Origin: an uncultured Lachnospiraceae bacterium
GTDB taxonomy: Bacteria > Bacillota > Clostridia > Lachnospirales > Lachnospiraceae
DNA: 64,000 nucleotides
Assembly (NCBI GenBank): GCA_910578845.1
Contig: CAJTSL010000010.1
Location: forward strand, 1-64,000
Direction of reading: 5' to 3'
The notes under the pieces are model-generated. The model was not told the origin of the DNA and did no database searches. It saw only the letters and a list, made by a program, of their open reading frames with translations. Positions 1 to 7,666 of this stretch are shown here, in pieces. Numbering within the stretch: position 1 is the first letter of the stretch; each line of letters begins with the position of its first letter. The position numbers and the translations under genes were made by a program.

Positions 1-54
1 CAGCGTAAAATTGAGTTTATCATAGCCGAAGCTGCCACCCGGTTTTTAAGGTGA
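1..54 (+). CDS. 3' end of an unrecognised gene (partial)
   Basis: The first frame is open from the window edge and stops at TGA 52-54, giving a 17-residue tail with the start IEFIIAEAA visible. It ends a few bases before the ribosome site of the next small gene, as expected in an operon. The family cannot be named from so short a tail. It could also be chance open frame. Confidence 0.35.
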   Translation, partial: QRKIEFIIAEAATRFLR

Positions 55-59
55 TCGGC

Positions 60-329
60 ATGTCAGGAGATTACAAGAGCGAGGGGGCGATCCTTCCGAA
101 TTCATCTGCAAAAGAGAAGAAAGAATTTGCAGACTGGCAGAAGAAAATCAATCAGACAAAGATAGAGAGTGATTATACCAATACGGATAAATCGGATATC
201 CATTCTTTTATAAATGATATTCTAGAGCAGAATAAAGTTCTGGAAAAGGATTATCTGTTAAAGAACCTACAACATTTCGAAGCAATTATTGCTGATGATG
301 CGGTTGTTTATCCGGGGAAGTGGAAGTAA
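60..329 (+). CDS. small hypothetical protein, 89 aa
   Basis: The frame opens at GTG 51, but ATG 60 is preferred because AAGGTG lies six bases upstream of it. The product is a soluble, highly charged, probably helical protein of about 89 residues rich in Lys, Asp and Asn, ending in VVYPGKWK. No signal peptide, membrane segment or cysteine motif is visible and I do not recognise the family. It is more AT-rich than the genes that follow and is closed off by a strong terminator at 382-422, so it probably ends an operon that lies outside the window. Accessory or mobile-element origin is possible but not shown. Confidence 0.45.
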   Translation: MSGDYKSEGAILPNSSAKEKKEFADWQKKINQTKIESDYTNTDKSDIHSFINDILEQNKVLEKDYLLKNLQHFEAIIADDAVVYPGKWK

Positions 330-381
330 GCAGTACGCATGATATGGTCATGATTCGCGATAATATAGAATTGATCTTAAG

Positions 382-422
382 AATCCCGTTAGTTCTGGCG
401 TTTAGAACCGACGGGATTTTTT
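382..422 (+). terminator. intrinsic terminator
   Basis: AATCCCGT (382-389) pairs with ACGGGATT (411-418), with an inner stem GTTCT (392-396) and AGAAC (404-408). A T-run at 417-422 follows. It closes the small gene at 60-329. Confidence 0.8.
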
Positions 423-693
423 GACGTTTCGGGATTGTCTGTAAGAACAAGGGCGCCATGGCTGATGATATAAAAGCCAGGCAAGACACAACCTGTGGTT
501 GATATGACAGGAGCTGGCTCGACAAAGCGGTTATTGATAGGAAAGCGCTTACATGATATATTGATAGCGGAAAGCAGCAGGGCGGCAGCCCTGCCTTCCA
601 AAGCGTTTTTGCCCCGCAGAAGACGGGCATGATAGAGTAAAAGCGTACAGGATGGGGCTTTTATAGGAATAGAGGATGAAAGGCTGGTGGAAT
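423..693. other. gene-free stretch before the HTH-PurM regulator
   Basis: No convincing gene. Plus-strand reading frames are broken by stops, although the frame ending at TGA about 630 has a protein-like composition from about 490 (for example VVDMTGAGSTKR). The minus-strand frames have no ribosome site. It may be decayed coding sequence or an untranslated leader. No clear promoter could be fixed. Confidence 0.3.
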
Positions 694-1968
694 ATGTTGA
701 ATAGGGAAAATATAGGGAAAAGAATTGCTTTTTTCAGGAAAGAAAAAGGGATCACACAAAGAGAGCTTGCGGATTTTTTGCATATTTCTTATCAGGCAGT
801 TTCAAAGTGGGAGTCAGGGAAATGCCTGCCTACGGTTGATATGCTGTATGAGATATCAATGCTTTTAAACGTGACAGCCGATGTGCTATTAAGCGAGGAT
901 GAGTGGAAAAACAGGCGTATCGCTTACCGGGATTCAGGCTTAGATGTCCAGAAGCTACATGCCTTAAAAACGGAGATCATGAAGCTCAATGCCCACGAGC
1001 AGAATATTTTGTCAGCAGATTATGCGGATGCTTGTCTCTTCCAGATAGATACGGCTAAGATGCGGGAGCCGGTCTATGCCTGTATCACCTGCGTACCGGG
1101 ATCTAAAGAGAAGTTAGCGAAAGAGTACCGATACAATCAGGAAATCTGTGCGGATGTGGCTGCAAATGCCATGAATTTTATCTTACAACATGGCATGAAA
1201 ACGGTGATTTTAAAAGCGATGATCGTATGCGGGAATTATAACCAGGAGCAATTATATCTCATGGCGCAGGCATTCCAACAGATTTGCCAAAAAAATGAAG
1301 TCTCTTTCACTGGCATGGAGATTTCTTCCCAGCCGCTTAATTTTCATCCGGAGGAGTATGAGATCAGCGTTACGGTGGTGGGCGTCCAGGACAAAGACAA
1401 ATTGCTGGTGGGAAATCGCTTACAAGAGGGGGACGTTTTGATTGGCATACAGACAGAGGGCATAGATGCGACGAATTATCCGTTTGTGAAGATGATGTTA
1501 GATAGAAGGCCAGGGCTTTACCATGCCAAAATTGATGAAAACAGTTTCTTCCTCGATGAGCTGATGAAAGCAAATGTAGCGTTTACAAGGGAAATAGCGG
1601 CATTGCAAGAGAAAGGATATTTGCATATGGCTTTTCGGATGGGCAATACTTTGTTGAATGATAAAACTTTTGGGAAGGTGCCGGAAGGATTAGGAGCATG
1701 CATTGATTTGGGAGCGCTCCCGATCTTGCCTCTATATCGGTTTCTCCTTGAACAAGACATGATCGGGGAAACTGTATTTCCCTATCATTTCCATATGGGG
1801 ATTGGCATGATTGTTGCTGTGCCGCAAGAGCGCGGAGAAGAAGCCATGAAAGTAATCAGGCAGTACTCCAATTGTTGGCGCATCGGCGTGATAAAAGCGG
1901 ATGAGGGGCATAAAGGAGAAAAGGTTTGGAGCAAAGGGAAGTTATCGTGCCGTTTTGCTAGTACCTAA
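694..1968 (+). CDS. XRE helix-turn-helix regulator fused to a PurM/AIR-synthetase-like domain
   Basis: Probable transcriptional regulator of 424 residues. ATG 694 is chosen because GAAAGG lies ten bases upstream; ATG 676 would add six residues. Residues 1-66 are a typical XRE/Cro domain (GITQRELADFLHISYQAVSKW). From about residue 80 the protein follows the layout of PurM, the AIR synthetase of purine synthesis. It has an SGLDV start, a GDVLIGIQTEGI block matching the GDVLIGLPSSGLHSNGY region, and HFHMGIGMIVAVP matching the FNMGIGMVLVV strand. The N-terminal glycine-rich loop and the histidine of the GLHSNGY motif are missing, so enzyme activity is unlikely and a ligand-sensing role is inferred. 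It lies 34 bases upstream of two ABC exporters, its probable targets. Confidence 0.8.
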   Translation: MLNRENIGKRIAFFRKEKGITQRELADFLHISYQAVSKWESGKCLPTVDMLYEISMLLNVTADVLLSEDEWKNRRIAYRDSGLDVQKLHALKTEIMKLNAHEQNILSADYADACLFQIDTAKMREPVYACITCVPGSKEKLAKEYRYNQEICADVAANAMNFILQHGMKTVILKAMIVCGNYNQEQLYLMAQAFQQICQKNEVSFTGMEISSQPLNFHPEEYEISVTVVGVQDKDKLLVGNRLQEGDVLIGIQTEGIDATNYPFVKMMLDRRPGLYHAKIDENSFFLDELMKANVAFTREIAALQEKGYLHMAFRMGNTLLNDKTFGKVPEGLGACIDLGALPILPLYRFLLEQDMIGETVFPYHFHMGIGMIVAVPQERGEEAMKVIRQYSNCWRIGVIKADEGHKGEKVWSKGKLSCRFAST

Positions 1969-2002
1969 TTATTCATTGTAGAGAAAGGAGCCGTTTCACG
2001 TT

Positions 2003-3685
2003 ATGAAGACAGATAAAGAAATCTTAAAGCATATCTTACAGTATGTGGGTAAGCATAGAATGCTCATGCTGGTTGCGTTCTTAGCGGGAGCGATGTGCGC
2101 CGGATGTGGCGTTGCCGGCTCTGCGTTATTGAAGCGTGTGGTTGACGGGTTATCTGCAGGGACGCTTGGGGATATCGGAAAGATCATTTTCATGTGCGTC
2201 TGTATTCTCGTGGTAGGAGCCGGTTGTGCATGGATGACACGGTATGCATCCGGGAGCGTGGCAACGAAAGTGTTACAAGAGGTGAAAGACGATGCGGTAA
2301 TCCATATTACGAAAATGACGACGGAATGTATGGCGAAGAGCCATTCTGGGGATATCCTCTCTAGGCTGACAGATGATGTGAACCGGGTCAGCAGTTTCGT
2401 ACAGGATGATCTCATCCTTGTCATACGGAATCCGTTTCTGCTTATTTTCTATTTGCTCTATTTGCTATACCTGAATCCGCTTTTGTTCTTGCTTTCCATT
2501 CTGCCGACGCTAATCTGCCTGCCGTTTGGCGCTATGCTGACGACGAGGTTTAAGGCAGGCTCCAAAGCATATATGCAATATTCGGCGGATGTCATTAGCT
2601 CATCGGCAGATATGATAGGAGGCATAGAAGTCGTTAAGAGTTATTCTCTGGAGAAGCCTCTTTTAGAGGACTATCGCAATCATGTTCAGAAAATGACGGA
2701 TATGGCAATCCATAATGATATGAACCAATATAAGGGACGGGCATTTTGGATTTTATCGGGGACACTTTCATCTATAGTTTGCCTTGTGGCGGGAGGATGG
2801 CTCTGTATACAGGGGAAGCTGACGGTGGGTGGCCTGGTAGCGTTTTTCGCCCTTTTGCCGAAGATGGTGGAAACGATCAATGACATGGCGAATAGAGCCT
2901 TTAACAGCAAAGTGGCCTTGGCGGCAGCGGAGAGAGTGTTTGAGATCTTACATACGCCGATAGAGCCGGAGGGGAAGGCAGTGAGCGGGATAGACGATGC
3001 GCCTGCCATAGAATTTAGGGATGTGTCATTTGCCTATGAGGAAGGCGTTCCTGTATTAAATGGTGTGAGCTTCCAAGTGCCACGGGGCAAGACCGTGGCA
3101 GTCATCGGGGCAAGTGGGGGAGGCAAGAGTACATTGCTGCGGCTTTTATGCGGATTTTACCGGCCACAGCAAGGCAGCATTTTCATTGATGGCGTACCGC
3201 TGGATGATTGGGATTTGGAAGCGTTGCGCGCCCGGCTGTCCTATGTATCACAGCACTCCTATTTGTTTCCGGTCTCAGTGGGAGAGAATATTGCGATGGG
3301 AAAGCTTTCGGCAAATGAGGAAGAGATCCGCATGGCTGCGGAGGCGGCGAATGCTTCCGCTTTCATTAGCGGGTTGCCACAAGGTTATGATACGCTTGCC
3401 GGGGAAAGGGGATCACGCTTATCGGGAGGGCAGATACAACGTATCTCCATCGCGAGGGCGATCTTAAAAGACGCGCCGATCCTGCTCCTGGACGAAGCAA
3501 CCTCCGCGCTTGACGTCCAGGCGGAGACCGACGTGCAGAAAGCGCTTGATAGCCTGGCGAAAGGGCGCACGACGCTTGTCGTTGCGCACCGGCTCTCTAC
3601 GATAAAAAATGCGGATTATATCGTTGCCATGGAGCATGGCCGGGTAGTTGAGGTAAGGGCAAATGTTGCCGCAAATCTGTTTTGA
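2003..3685 (+). CDS. ABC exporter half-transporter, ATP-binding and permease
   Basis: A 560-residue fused membrane/ATPase exporter subunit of the MsbA/MDR type. About six membrane helices occupy residues 15-300, followed by the ATPase domain with Walker A GASGGGKST (Lys375), signature LSGGQIQRISIARA, Walker B ILLLDEATSALD and H-loop AHRLST. The protein stops at VEVRANVAANLF, shortly after the H-loop, and lacks the usual 20-30 residue tail (EGTHEELL-type). The stop is followed nine bases later by a minisatellite, so the C-terminus may have been altered by repeat expansion. It probably forms a heterodimer with the next gene. Substrate is unknown; a drug, peptide or lipid is likely for the family. 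Confidence 0.9.
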   Translation: MKTDKEILKHILQYVGKHRMLMLVAFLAGAMCAGCGVAGSALLKRVVDGLSAGTLGDIGKIIFMCVCILVVGAGCAWMTRYASGSVATKVLQEVKDDAVIHITKMTTECMAKSHSGDILSRLTDDVNRVSSFVQDDLILVIRNPFLLIFYLLYLLYLNPLLFLLSILPTLICLPFGAMLTTRFKAGSKAYMQYSADVISSSADMIGGIEVVKSYSLEKPLLEDYRNHVQKMTDMAIHNDMNQYKGRAFWILSGTLSSIVCLVAGGWLCIQGKLTVGGLVAFFALLPKMVETINDMANRAFNSKVALAAAERVFEILHTPIEPEGKAVSGIDDAPAIEFRDVSFAYEEGVPVLNGVSFQVPRGKTVAVIGASGGGKSTLLRLLCGFYRPQQGSIFIDGVPLDDWDLEALRARLSYVSQHSYLFPVSVGENIAMGKLSANEEEIRMAAEAANASAFISGLPQGYDTLAGERGSRLSGGQIQRISIARAILKDAPILLLDEATSALDVQAETDVQKALDSLAKGRTTLVVAHRLSTIKNADYIVAMEHGRVVEVRANVAANLF

Positions 3686-3693
3686 CGGAGCCG

Positions 3694-3833
3694 GATTGGA
3701 GAATATATTGATTAGGGGATCCGCTGATTGGGGATCCGCTGATTGGGGATCCACTGAATAGGGGTTTCGCTGATAGGGGTTCTGCTGATTGGGGTTCCGC
3801 TGATCGGAGATTCTATCGATTGGAGATTCCGTT
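3694..3833 (+). repeat. 15-16 bp minisatellite between two ABC genes
   Basis: Nine imperfect tandem units with the core GATTGGGGATCCGCT. Unit starts are 3694, 3710, 3726, 3741, 3756, 3772, 3787, 3802 and 3818. Units at 3726 and 3741 differ by one base; the outer units drift. The array fills the gap between the stop at 3685 and the ribosome site of the next gene at 3846. It is also open in the frame of the downstream gene. Confidence 0.9.
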
Positions 3834-3855
3834 GAGTAAGATCATGGAGGTAGGT

Positions 3856-5628
3856 ATGCAAAAAGACAAAATAACAGTGGCAGGGATCCGGAAATATCTC
3901 TCGCTATTTGAAAAGGCTGGCGTGTATTGGGCAAGCCTGTTGGTCATTCCTGTTACAGAAGTGTTTGTAAGTGCAATGAACGCGCTATTTTATCAGAAAA
4001 TTATCAATGCGGTGATAGCTTCCGATATGGCATTGCTGAAAGCTGCACTTTGGATTGCCATGGTTGTGCTGATAGCAAATATGGCAAAATGCATTATCCT
4101 TTTTAACTATATGTATCAGATCCGCCAGATCATGCAGAGGCTCCGCTTGCGGGTGATGGGACATTTATTCCGCTTGCCGATGTCATATTTTGAAGGCCAC
4201 CACACCGCCGATTCCATACAGAAATTATGCTTCAATGTGGAGGACATCAAAACTTCTCTGGCGAACAGGCATCGGAGAGTCATTGATCCTTTGATGATCG
4301 GAGGCTCTGCGATCATTCTTATTCTCATGTTAGATTTTCGGATAGGGATTATGGTGCTTATTGTGAGCCTGGTATCGGTAAGAGTGAATATGCGCCTTTC
4401 AAGGCCGCTTCGCGATATGGCAGTCGGGATACAGAAATTATTTGCCTTATGTACGGAAAGGCTGACGGATGTGCTGGCAGGGATGGATGTCATCAAGATG
4501 TTCTCAGGAGCGGGGACGATGGTTGAGAGATATGCTGCTATGAATGCGGATGTAGCGGATGCGTCAATGAAGCGGTTTTGCAGGATGTCCGATGTGCAGG
4601 CAGTAGAATGGGCATTTGGGTTCTTGTGCAATATTGTGATCCTGATAATCGGGGTGTTCATGTCTTTTGCCGGATTGGTTGATTTCGGCACGGTAGTAGC
4701 GATCCTTAGCTTACAGGACATGGTGACCTATTTCTTAAGCAATATTGGCAGTGCATGGGGCATGTTAATAGATTCTTTTGTCCTTGCGGATAGAGTATTT
4801 GAAATTTTGGACGAGCCGGTACAGGGGACGGATGTCCAGGCTAGCGCAGACAATGCTTGGAGGGGAGAGGTAATCCCGGGAGAAAATGATGCAGAGGGAA
4901 TTGTCATCAGCGACGCGGTATTTTCCTATAGCGGCTTGGACAATGATGCAAGGATGGCGCTAAAAGGAGTTGGCCTTACCGTGGAAAGGGGTAAAACAGT
5001 GGCGCTTGTCGGGGAAAGCGGCGGTGGCAAGAGTACGATAGTCAAACTGATCTTAGGCTTCTATCAGTTAAATGATGGCATGATAAAAGTGCTTGGGAAA
5101 CCGTTGCCCGGATATGCGCCGGACGAGTTGCATAGTCAGATTGCCTATGTCCCACAGGATGCTTATCTGTTCGCGACAAGCATCAGGGAGAACATACGGT
5201 ACGGACGGTTGGGCGCAAGTGATGAGGAAGTCGTGGAAGCTGCCAGGCGTGCCTATGCCCATGAGTTTATCATGGCCTTCCCGGACGGATATGATACGCT
5301 TGTCGGGGAACGTGGGGAAAGCCTCTCAGGCGGACAGAGACAACGGATTGCGATTGCCCGTGCTTTTATCAGGAATGCGCCCATCCTCCTTTTAGATGAG
5401 GCGACTTCTGCTTTGGATACAGAGAGCGAGCGCCTCGTACAAAAAGGGATCGAGGCGCTCATGGGAGGACGGACAACGCTTGTGATAGCACACCGCCTCT
5501 CGACTATTGAAAAAGCGGACATGATATATGTCATAGGAGGCGGACAGGTATGCGAGAAAGGCAGGCACGCCGAATTAATGGAGCAGGATGGCCATTATAA
5601 GAGGCTGGTGGAACTGGATTCCCGATAG
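3856..5628 (+). CDS. ABC exporter half-transporter, ATP-binding and permease
   Basis: A 590-residue exporter subunit, partner of the preceding gene. ATG 3856 is chosen because GGAGG (3846-3850) lies five bases upstream; the frame is open further up through the minisatellite. Membrane helices span about residues 20-300. The ATPase domain has Walker A GESGGGKST (Lys392), signature LSGGQRQRIAIARAF, Walker B ILLLDEATSALDTES and H-loop AHRLST. Unlike its neighbour it has the normal tail after the H-loop. The pair resembles heterodimeric exporters regulated by a local transcription factor, here the HTH-PurM protein. The substrate cannot be read from sequence. Confidence 0.92.
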   Translation: MQKDKITVAGIRKYLSLFEKAGVYWASLLVIPVTEVFVSAMNALFYQKIINAVIASDMALLKAALWIAMVVLIANMAKCIILFNYMYQIRQIMQRLRLRVMGHLFRLPMSYFEGHHTADSIQKLCFNVEDIKTSLANRHRRVIDPLMIGGSAIILILMLDFRIGIMVLIVSLVSVRVNMRLSRPLRDMAVGIQKLFALCTERLTDVLAGMDVIKMFSGAGTMVERYAAMNADVADASMKRFCRMSDVQAVEWAFGFLCNIVILIIGVFMSFAGLVDFGTVVAILSLQDMVTYFLSNIGSAWGMLIDSFVLADRVFEILDEPVQGTDVQASADNAWRGEVIPGENDAEGIVISDAVFSYSGLDNDARMALKGVGLTVERGKTVALVGESGGGKSTIVKLILGFYQLNDGMIKVLGKPLPGYAPDELHSQIAYVPQDAYLFATSIRENIRYGRLGASDEEVVEAARRAYAHEFIMAFPDGYDTLVGERGESLSGGQRQRIAIARAFIRNAPILLLDEATSALDTESERLVQKGIEALMGGRTTLVIAHRLSTIEKADMIYVIGGGQVCEKGRHAELMEQDGHYKRLVELDSR

Positions 5629-5697
5629 CGCGCCTATGATTGCTATGCTTATCCTGCCCCGGTTGACAAAGTGGGGATGGCTGCGTTAGCCAATGTT

Positions 5698-7230
5698 TCA
5701 TTGTTTCTCTATATTGATCGTCTTATGTGCCCATTCTTTATAGAACGATTCTTCGTGTGATACAAGGAGGACGGTTCCCGGAAATGCCGCTAAGGCTTCT
5801 TTCAGGGCAGCCTTTGCCTGAACATCCAAATGGTTTGTCGGTTCGTCCATAACGAGGAAATTATAGGGTTTGCGCATTAATAAGCATAGTTTGACTTTCG
5901 CCTGTTCTCCGCCGCTTAGCGTACCAATCGCCTGTGTGGCATGCAGACTGGAAATGCCACAGCGGGCGAGCGTTTTGCGGATTTCTTTACCCGGCATCTC
6001 GGGACATGAGTCCGCGATCATCTGTATCGGGGTTTTCCCATTATCTTCCCATAGGAGATCCTGCTCGAAATATCCGGATACGACCTGGTCTGAAAAACTG
6101 TAATGCCCATCTATAGCCGGTAGTTTTCCCATCAGCGTTTTTAACAGGGTGGACTTCCCGATCCCATTAAAGCCTGTCATTACGACCTTTTGCCCACCCG
6201 TTATGGTGAAATCAATAGGAGACAGGACCGGATAATGATAGCCTACCGATAGATGTTTCACCAAGAGGTGCATCGTATTGGTAAGGGGCAATGCAGGGAA
6301 ATGAAAAGAGGGGATGATCTCCTTTTGCCTGATGGCCTCCATTTTATCCATGCGCTCTAGTTGTTTCCGGCGTCCTTTCGCCATCTTGGATTTGCGCCCG
6401 GCGATATTCTTACGGATGAATTCCTCCGTTTTTTTGATTTCCTTCTGCTGTGCAGTGTACTGGCGGATATAATCTTTACGCAGAAGTGTCTTCTTCTTCA
6501 GGAATTCTGAATATGTCCCATGATATTTGGTAATCGTGTCATTGTCAATGTCGCAGATACGGTTGGCAATTTTCTCAAGAAAAGCATAATCATGTGATAC
6601 AGCCATAAAGGCGTTCTCCAGATTGGCAAGGTAACCGGAGAGCCATGTGATATGCTCTTTGTCCAAGAAATTGGTCGGTTCGTCGAGCAAAAGGACGTCT
6701 GGCTTTTCTAAGAGCAGCTTTGCCAGGATTACTTTTGCCCGCTGTCCGCCGCTCATCTGATGGATCGGCCGTTCAAGGCCAATGGAGACAAGGCCAAGGC
6801 CCGTTGCCACTTGTTCGATCTGGGTATCAATAGAATAAAAGCCGCTTGCTTCTAGCTGTTCCTGATAAGCTGCTGCCCGGGCAAGGCATTTGTCTCCCCC
6901 GTCGGCCGCTTGTTCGTATAGTGCCATGGTTTTCTTTTCCAGATCATATAATTTGGTGAAGGCTGACTGCAAAAAAGCATACATGGTCATATTTTTATCT
7001 ATTTCGGCGTATTGGTCAAGATAACCGACAGAAATACCAGGTTGCCAGACAATGCGCCCGGTATCCGGGATGACTTGTTCCGTACATATTTTGATCAGGG
7101 TGCTTTTCCCAGTGCCGTTTTGGCCGACAATGCCGATATGTTCTCCTTTATGCAGGGACAGGCTTGCGTTTTTGTAAAGCCGATTGTCGCCGAAAGAATG
7201 TGTTAAATTTTCAATTGTTAATAAGCTCAT
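5698..7230 (-). CDS. ABC-F family ATPase, likely ribosome-protection type
   Basis: Soluble twin-ATPase protein of 510 residues without membrane segments, the layout of ABC-F translation factors. The first ATPase has GQNGTGKST, MSGGQRAKV and LLLDEPTNFLD; the second has GFNGIGKST, LSGGEQAKV and MDEPTNHLD. Between them is a long basic linker (about residues 235-320, rich in Lys and Arg), the part that reaches toward the peptidyl-transferase centre in antibiotic-resistance ABC-F proteins. ATG 7230 or 7236 could start; AAAGGA lies upstream of both. Its own promoter and a leader of about 375 bases with a leader peptide and terminator are what is seen for inducible resistance ABC-Fs (lincosamide, streptogramin, pleuromutilin types). 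The drug range is inference. Confidence 0.88.
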   Translation of the reverse strand: MSLLTIENLTHSFGDNRLYKNASLSLHKGEHIGIVGQNGTGKSTLIKICTEQVIPDTGRIVWQPGISVGYLDQYAEIDKNMTMYAFLQSAFTKLYDLEKKTMALYEQAADGGDKCLARAAAYQEQLEASGFYSIDTQIEQVATGLGLVSIGLERPIHQMSGGQRAKVILAKLLLEKPDVLLLDEPTNFLDKEHITWLSGYLANLENAFMAVSHDYAFLEKIANRICDIDNDTITKYHGTYSEFLKKKTLLRKDYIRQYTAQQKEIKKTEEFIRKNIAGRKSKMAKGRRKQLERMDKMEAIRQKEIIPSFHFPALPLTNTMHLLVKHLSVGYHYPVLSPIDFTITGGQKVVMTGFNGIGKSTLLKTLMGKLPAIDGHYSFSDQVVSGYFEQDLLWEDNGKTPIQMIADSCPEMPGKEIRKTLARCGISSLHATQAIGTLSGGEQAKVKLCLLMRKPYNFLVMDEPTNHLDVQAKAALKEALAAFPGTVLLVSHEESFYKEWAHKTINIEKQ

Positions 7231-7268
7231 GTTCATCAATTCCTTTCTAACAGATAGAGATATGGCAT

Positions 7269-7317
7269 CAAAAAAGGCAGAAAGCTTCCTTACACAGTCG
7301 TGTAATGCCTTCTGCCT
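7269..7317 (-). terminator. leader terminator just upstream of the ABC-F gene
   Basis: On the minus strand AGGCAGAA pairs with TTCTGCCT (7317-7310 with 7282-7275), with a second inner stem TTACAC/GTGTAA (7290-7295, 7300-7305). A run of six T (7275-7270) follows. It lies 39 bases before the start codon, inside the transcript, so it must be read through for expression. Confidence 0.82.
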
Positions 7318-7361
7318 GTTTTGCATATATGTTCTATGACAATAATATATGCCCATAACAA

Positions 7362-7393
7362 AAGGCTATAGACAAAACATTGTCCATAGCCTT
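7362..7393 (-). promoter_or_regulatory. strong leader hairpin
   Basis: AAGGCTATAGACAA (7362-7375) and TTGTCCATAGCCTT (7380-7393) form a 14-base stem with one mismatch and a four-base loop. On the minus strand it is followed by TTGTTATG, too poor in T for a good terminator. Probably part of the attenuation structure. Confidence 0.7.
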
Positions 7394-7414
7394 ACCTGCG
7401 CTAAATTTGCATAC

Positions 7415-7467
7415 GGAAAATAAGCAATAACGTGCCATATGGCGGCATCTTTATTGCTTCCTTTTCC
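7415..7467 (-). promoter_or_regulatory. leader hairpin competing with the leader-peptide hairpin
   Basis: GGAAAA plus AAGCAATAA (7415-7430) pair with TTATTGCTT plus TTTTCC (7451-7467). Just beyond, CCGATGAAA (7466-7474) is exactly complementary to TTTCATCGG (7513-7521) in the loop of the hairpin inside the leader peptide, so mutually exclusive folds are possible. Confidence 0.65.
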
Positions 7468-7488
7468 GATGAAATCTGATTGCGCCGT

Positions 7489-7578
7489 TTATGCGCTATA
7501 CTCTGTACAATGTTTCATCGGCATGGATTGTACAGAGATTTGCTTTCTTGTGATCTGATCAGTTGGATAAATGCTCAT
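7489..7578 (-). CDS. 29-residue leader peptide of the ABC-F gene
   Basis: ATG 7578 is preceded on the minus strand by the excellent ribosome site AGGAGGAG (7590-7583). The frame encodes 29 residues beginning MSIYPTDQITRKQ and ending HCTEYSA, with TAA at 7491-7489. It starts about 30 bases after the predicted transcription start, too short for a normal gene. The second half of the frame (7501-7537) lies within a perfect 11-bp hairpin. The expected role is ribosome-mediated attenuation: a drug-stalled ribosome on this peptide would change the downstream fold and spare the terminator at 7269-7317. The arrangement is directly visible; the mechanism is inferred from characterised ABC-F and erm leaders. 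Confidence 0.7.
   Translation of the reverse strand: MSIYPTDQITRKQISVQSMPMKHCTEYSA
7501..7537 (-). promoter_or_regulatory. hairpin within the leader peptide frame
   Basis: CTCTGTACAAT (7501-7511) and ATTGTACAGAG (7527-7537) form a perfect 11-bp stem with a 15-base loop. The loop carries TTTCATCGG, which can pair with CCGATGAAA at 7466-7474. Confidence 0.75.
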
Positions 7579-7614
7579 GTGGCTCCTCCTCTGGCGTATT
7601 GTGCCATATGGGAT

Positions 7615-7643
7615 ATGATACTATACCTGTAGGAAGATGTCAA
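7615..7643 (-). promoter_or_regulatory. promoter of the ABC-F leader
   Basis: Minus strand TTGACA (7643-7638), 17-bp spacer, TATCAT (7620-7615). It lies 24 bases past the stop of the fucosidase gene, giving the ABC-F gene independent transcription with a leader of about 375 bases. Confidence 0.78.
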
Positions 7644-7666
7644 ACCCCATGGTGCATTATGGCATA

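Noticed and set aside
286..755. Several overlapping minus-strand frames of 68-114 residues
   Set aside because: No ribosome sites, composition rich in Ser/Pro/Leu typical of antisense frames, and they cross a clear plus-strand terminator and the start of the HTH-PurM gene.
3464..3754. Minus-strand frame reading through the minisatellite as repeated ADPQS
   Set aside because: The repeats are read by chance; the rest is antisense to the ABC ATPase domain.
3694..3833. CRISPR array
   Set aside because: Units are 15-16 bp, directly adjacent and without spacers; no cas genes are present.
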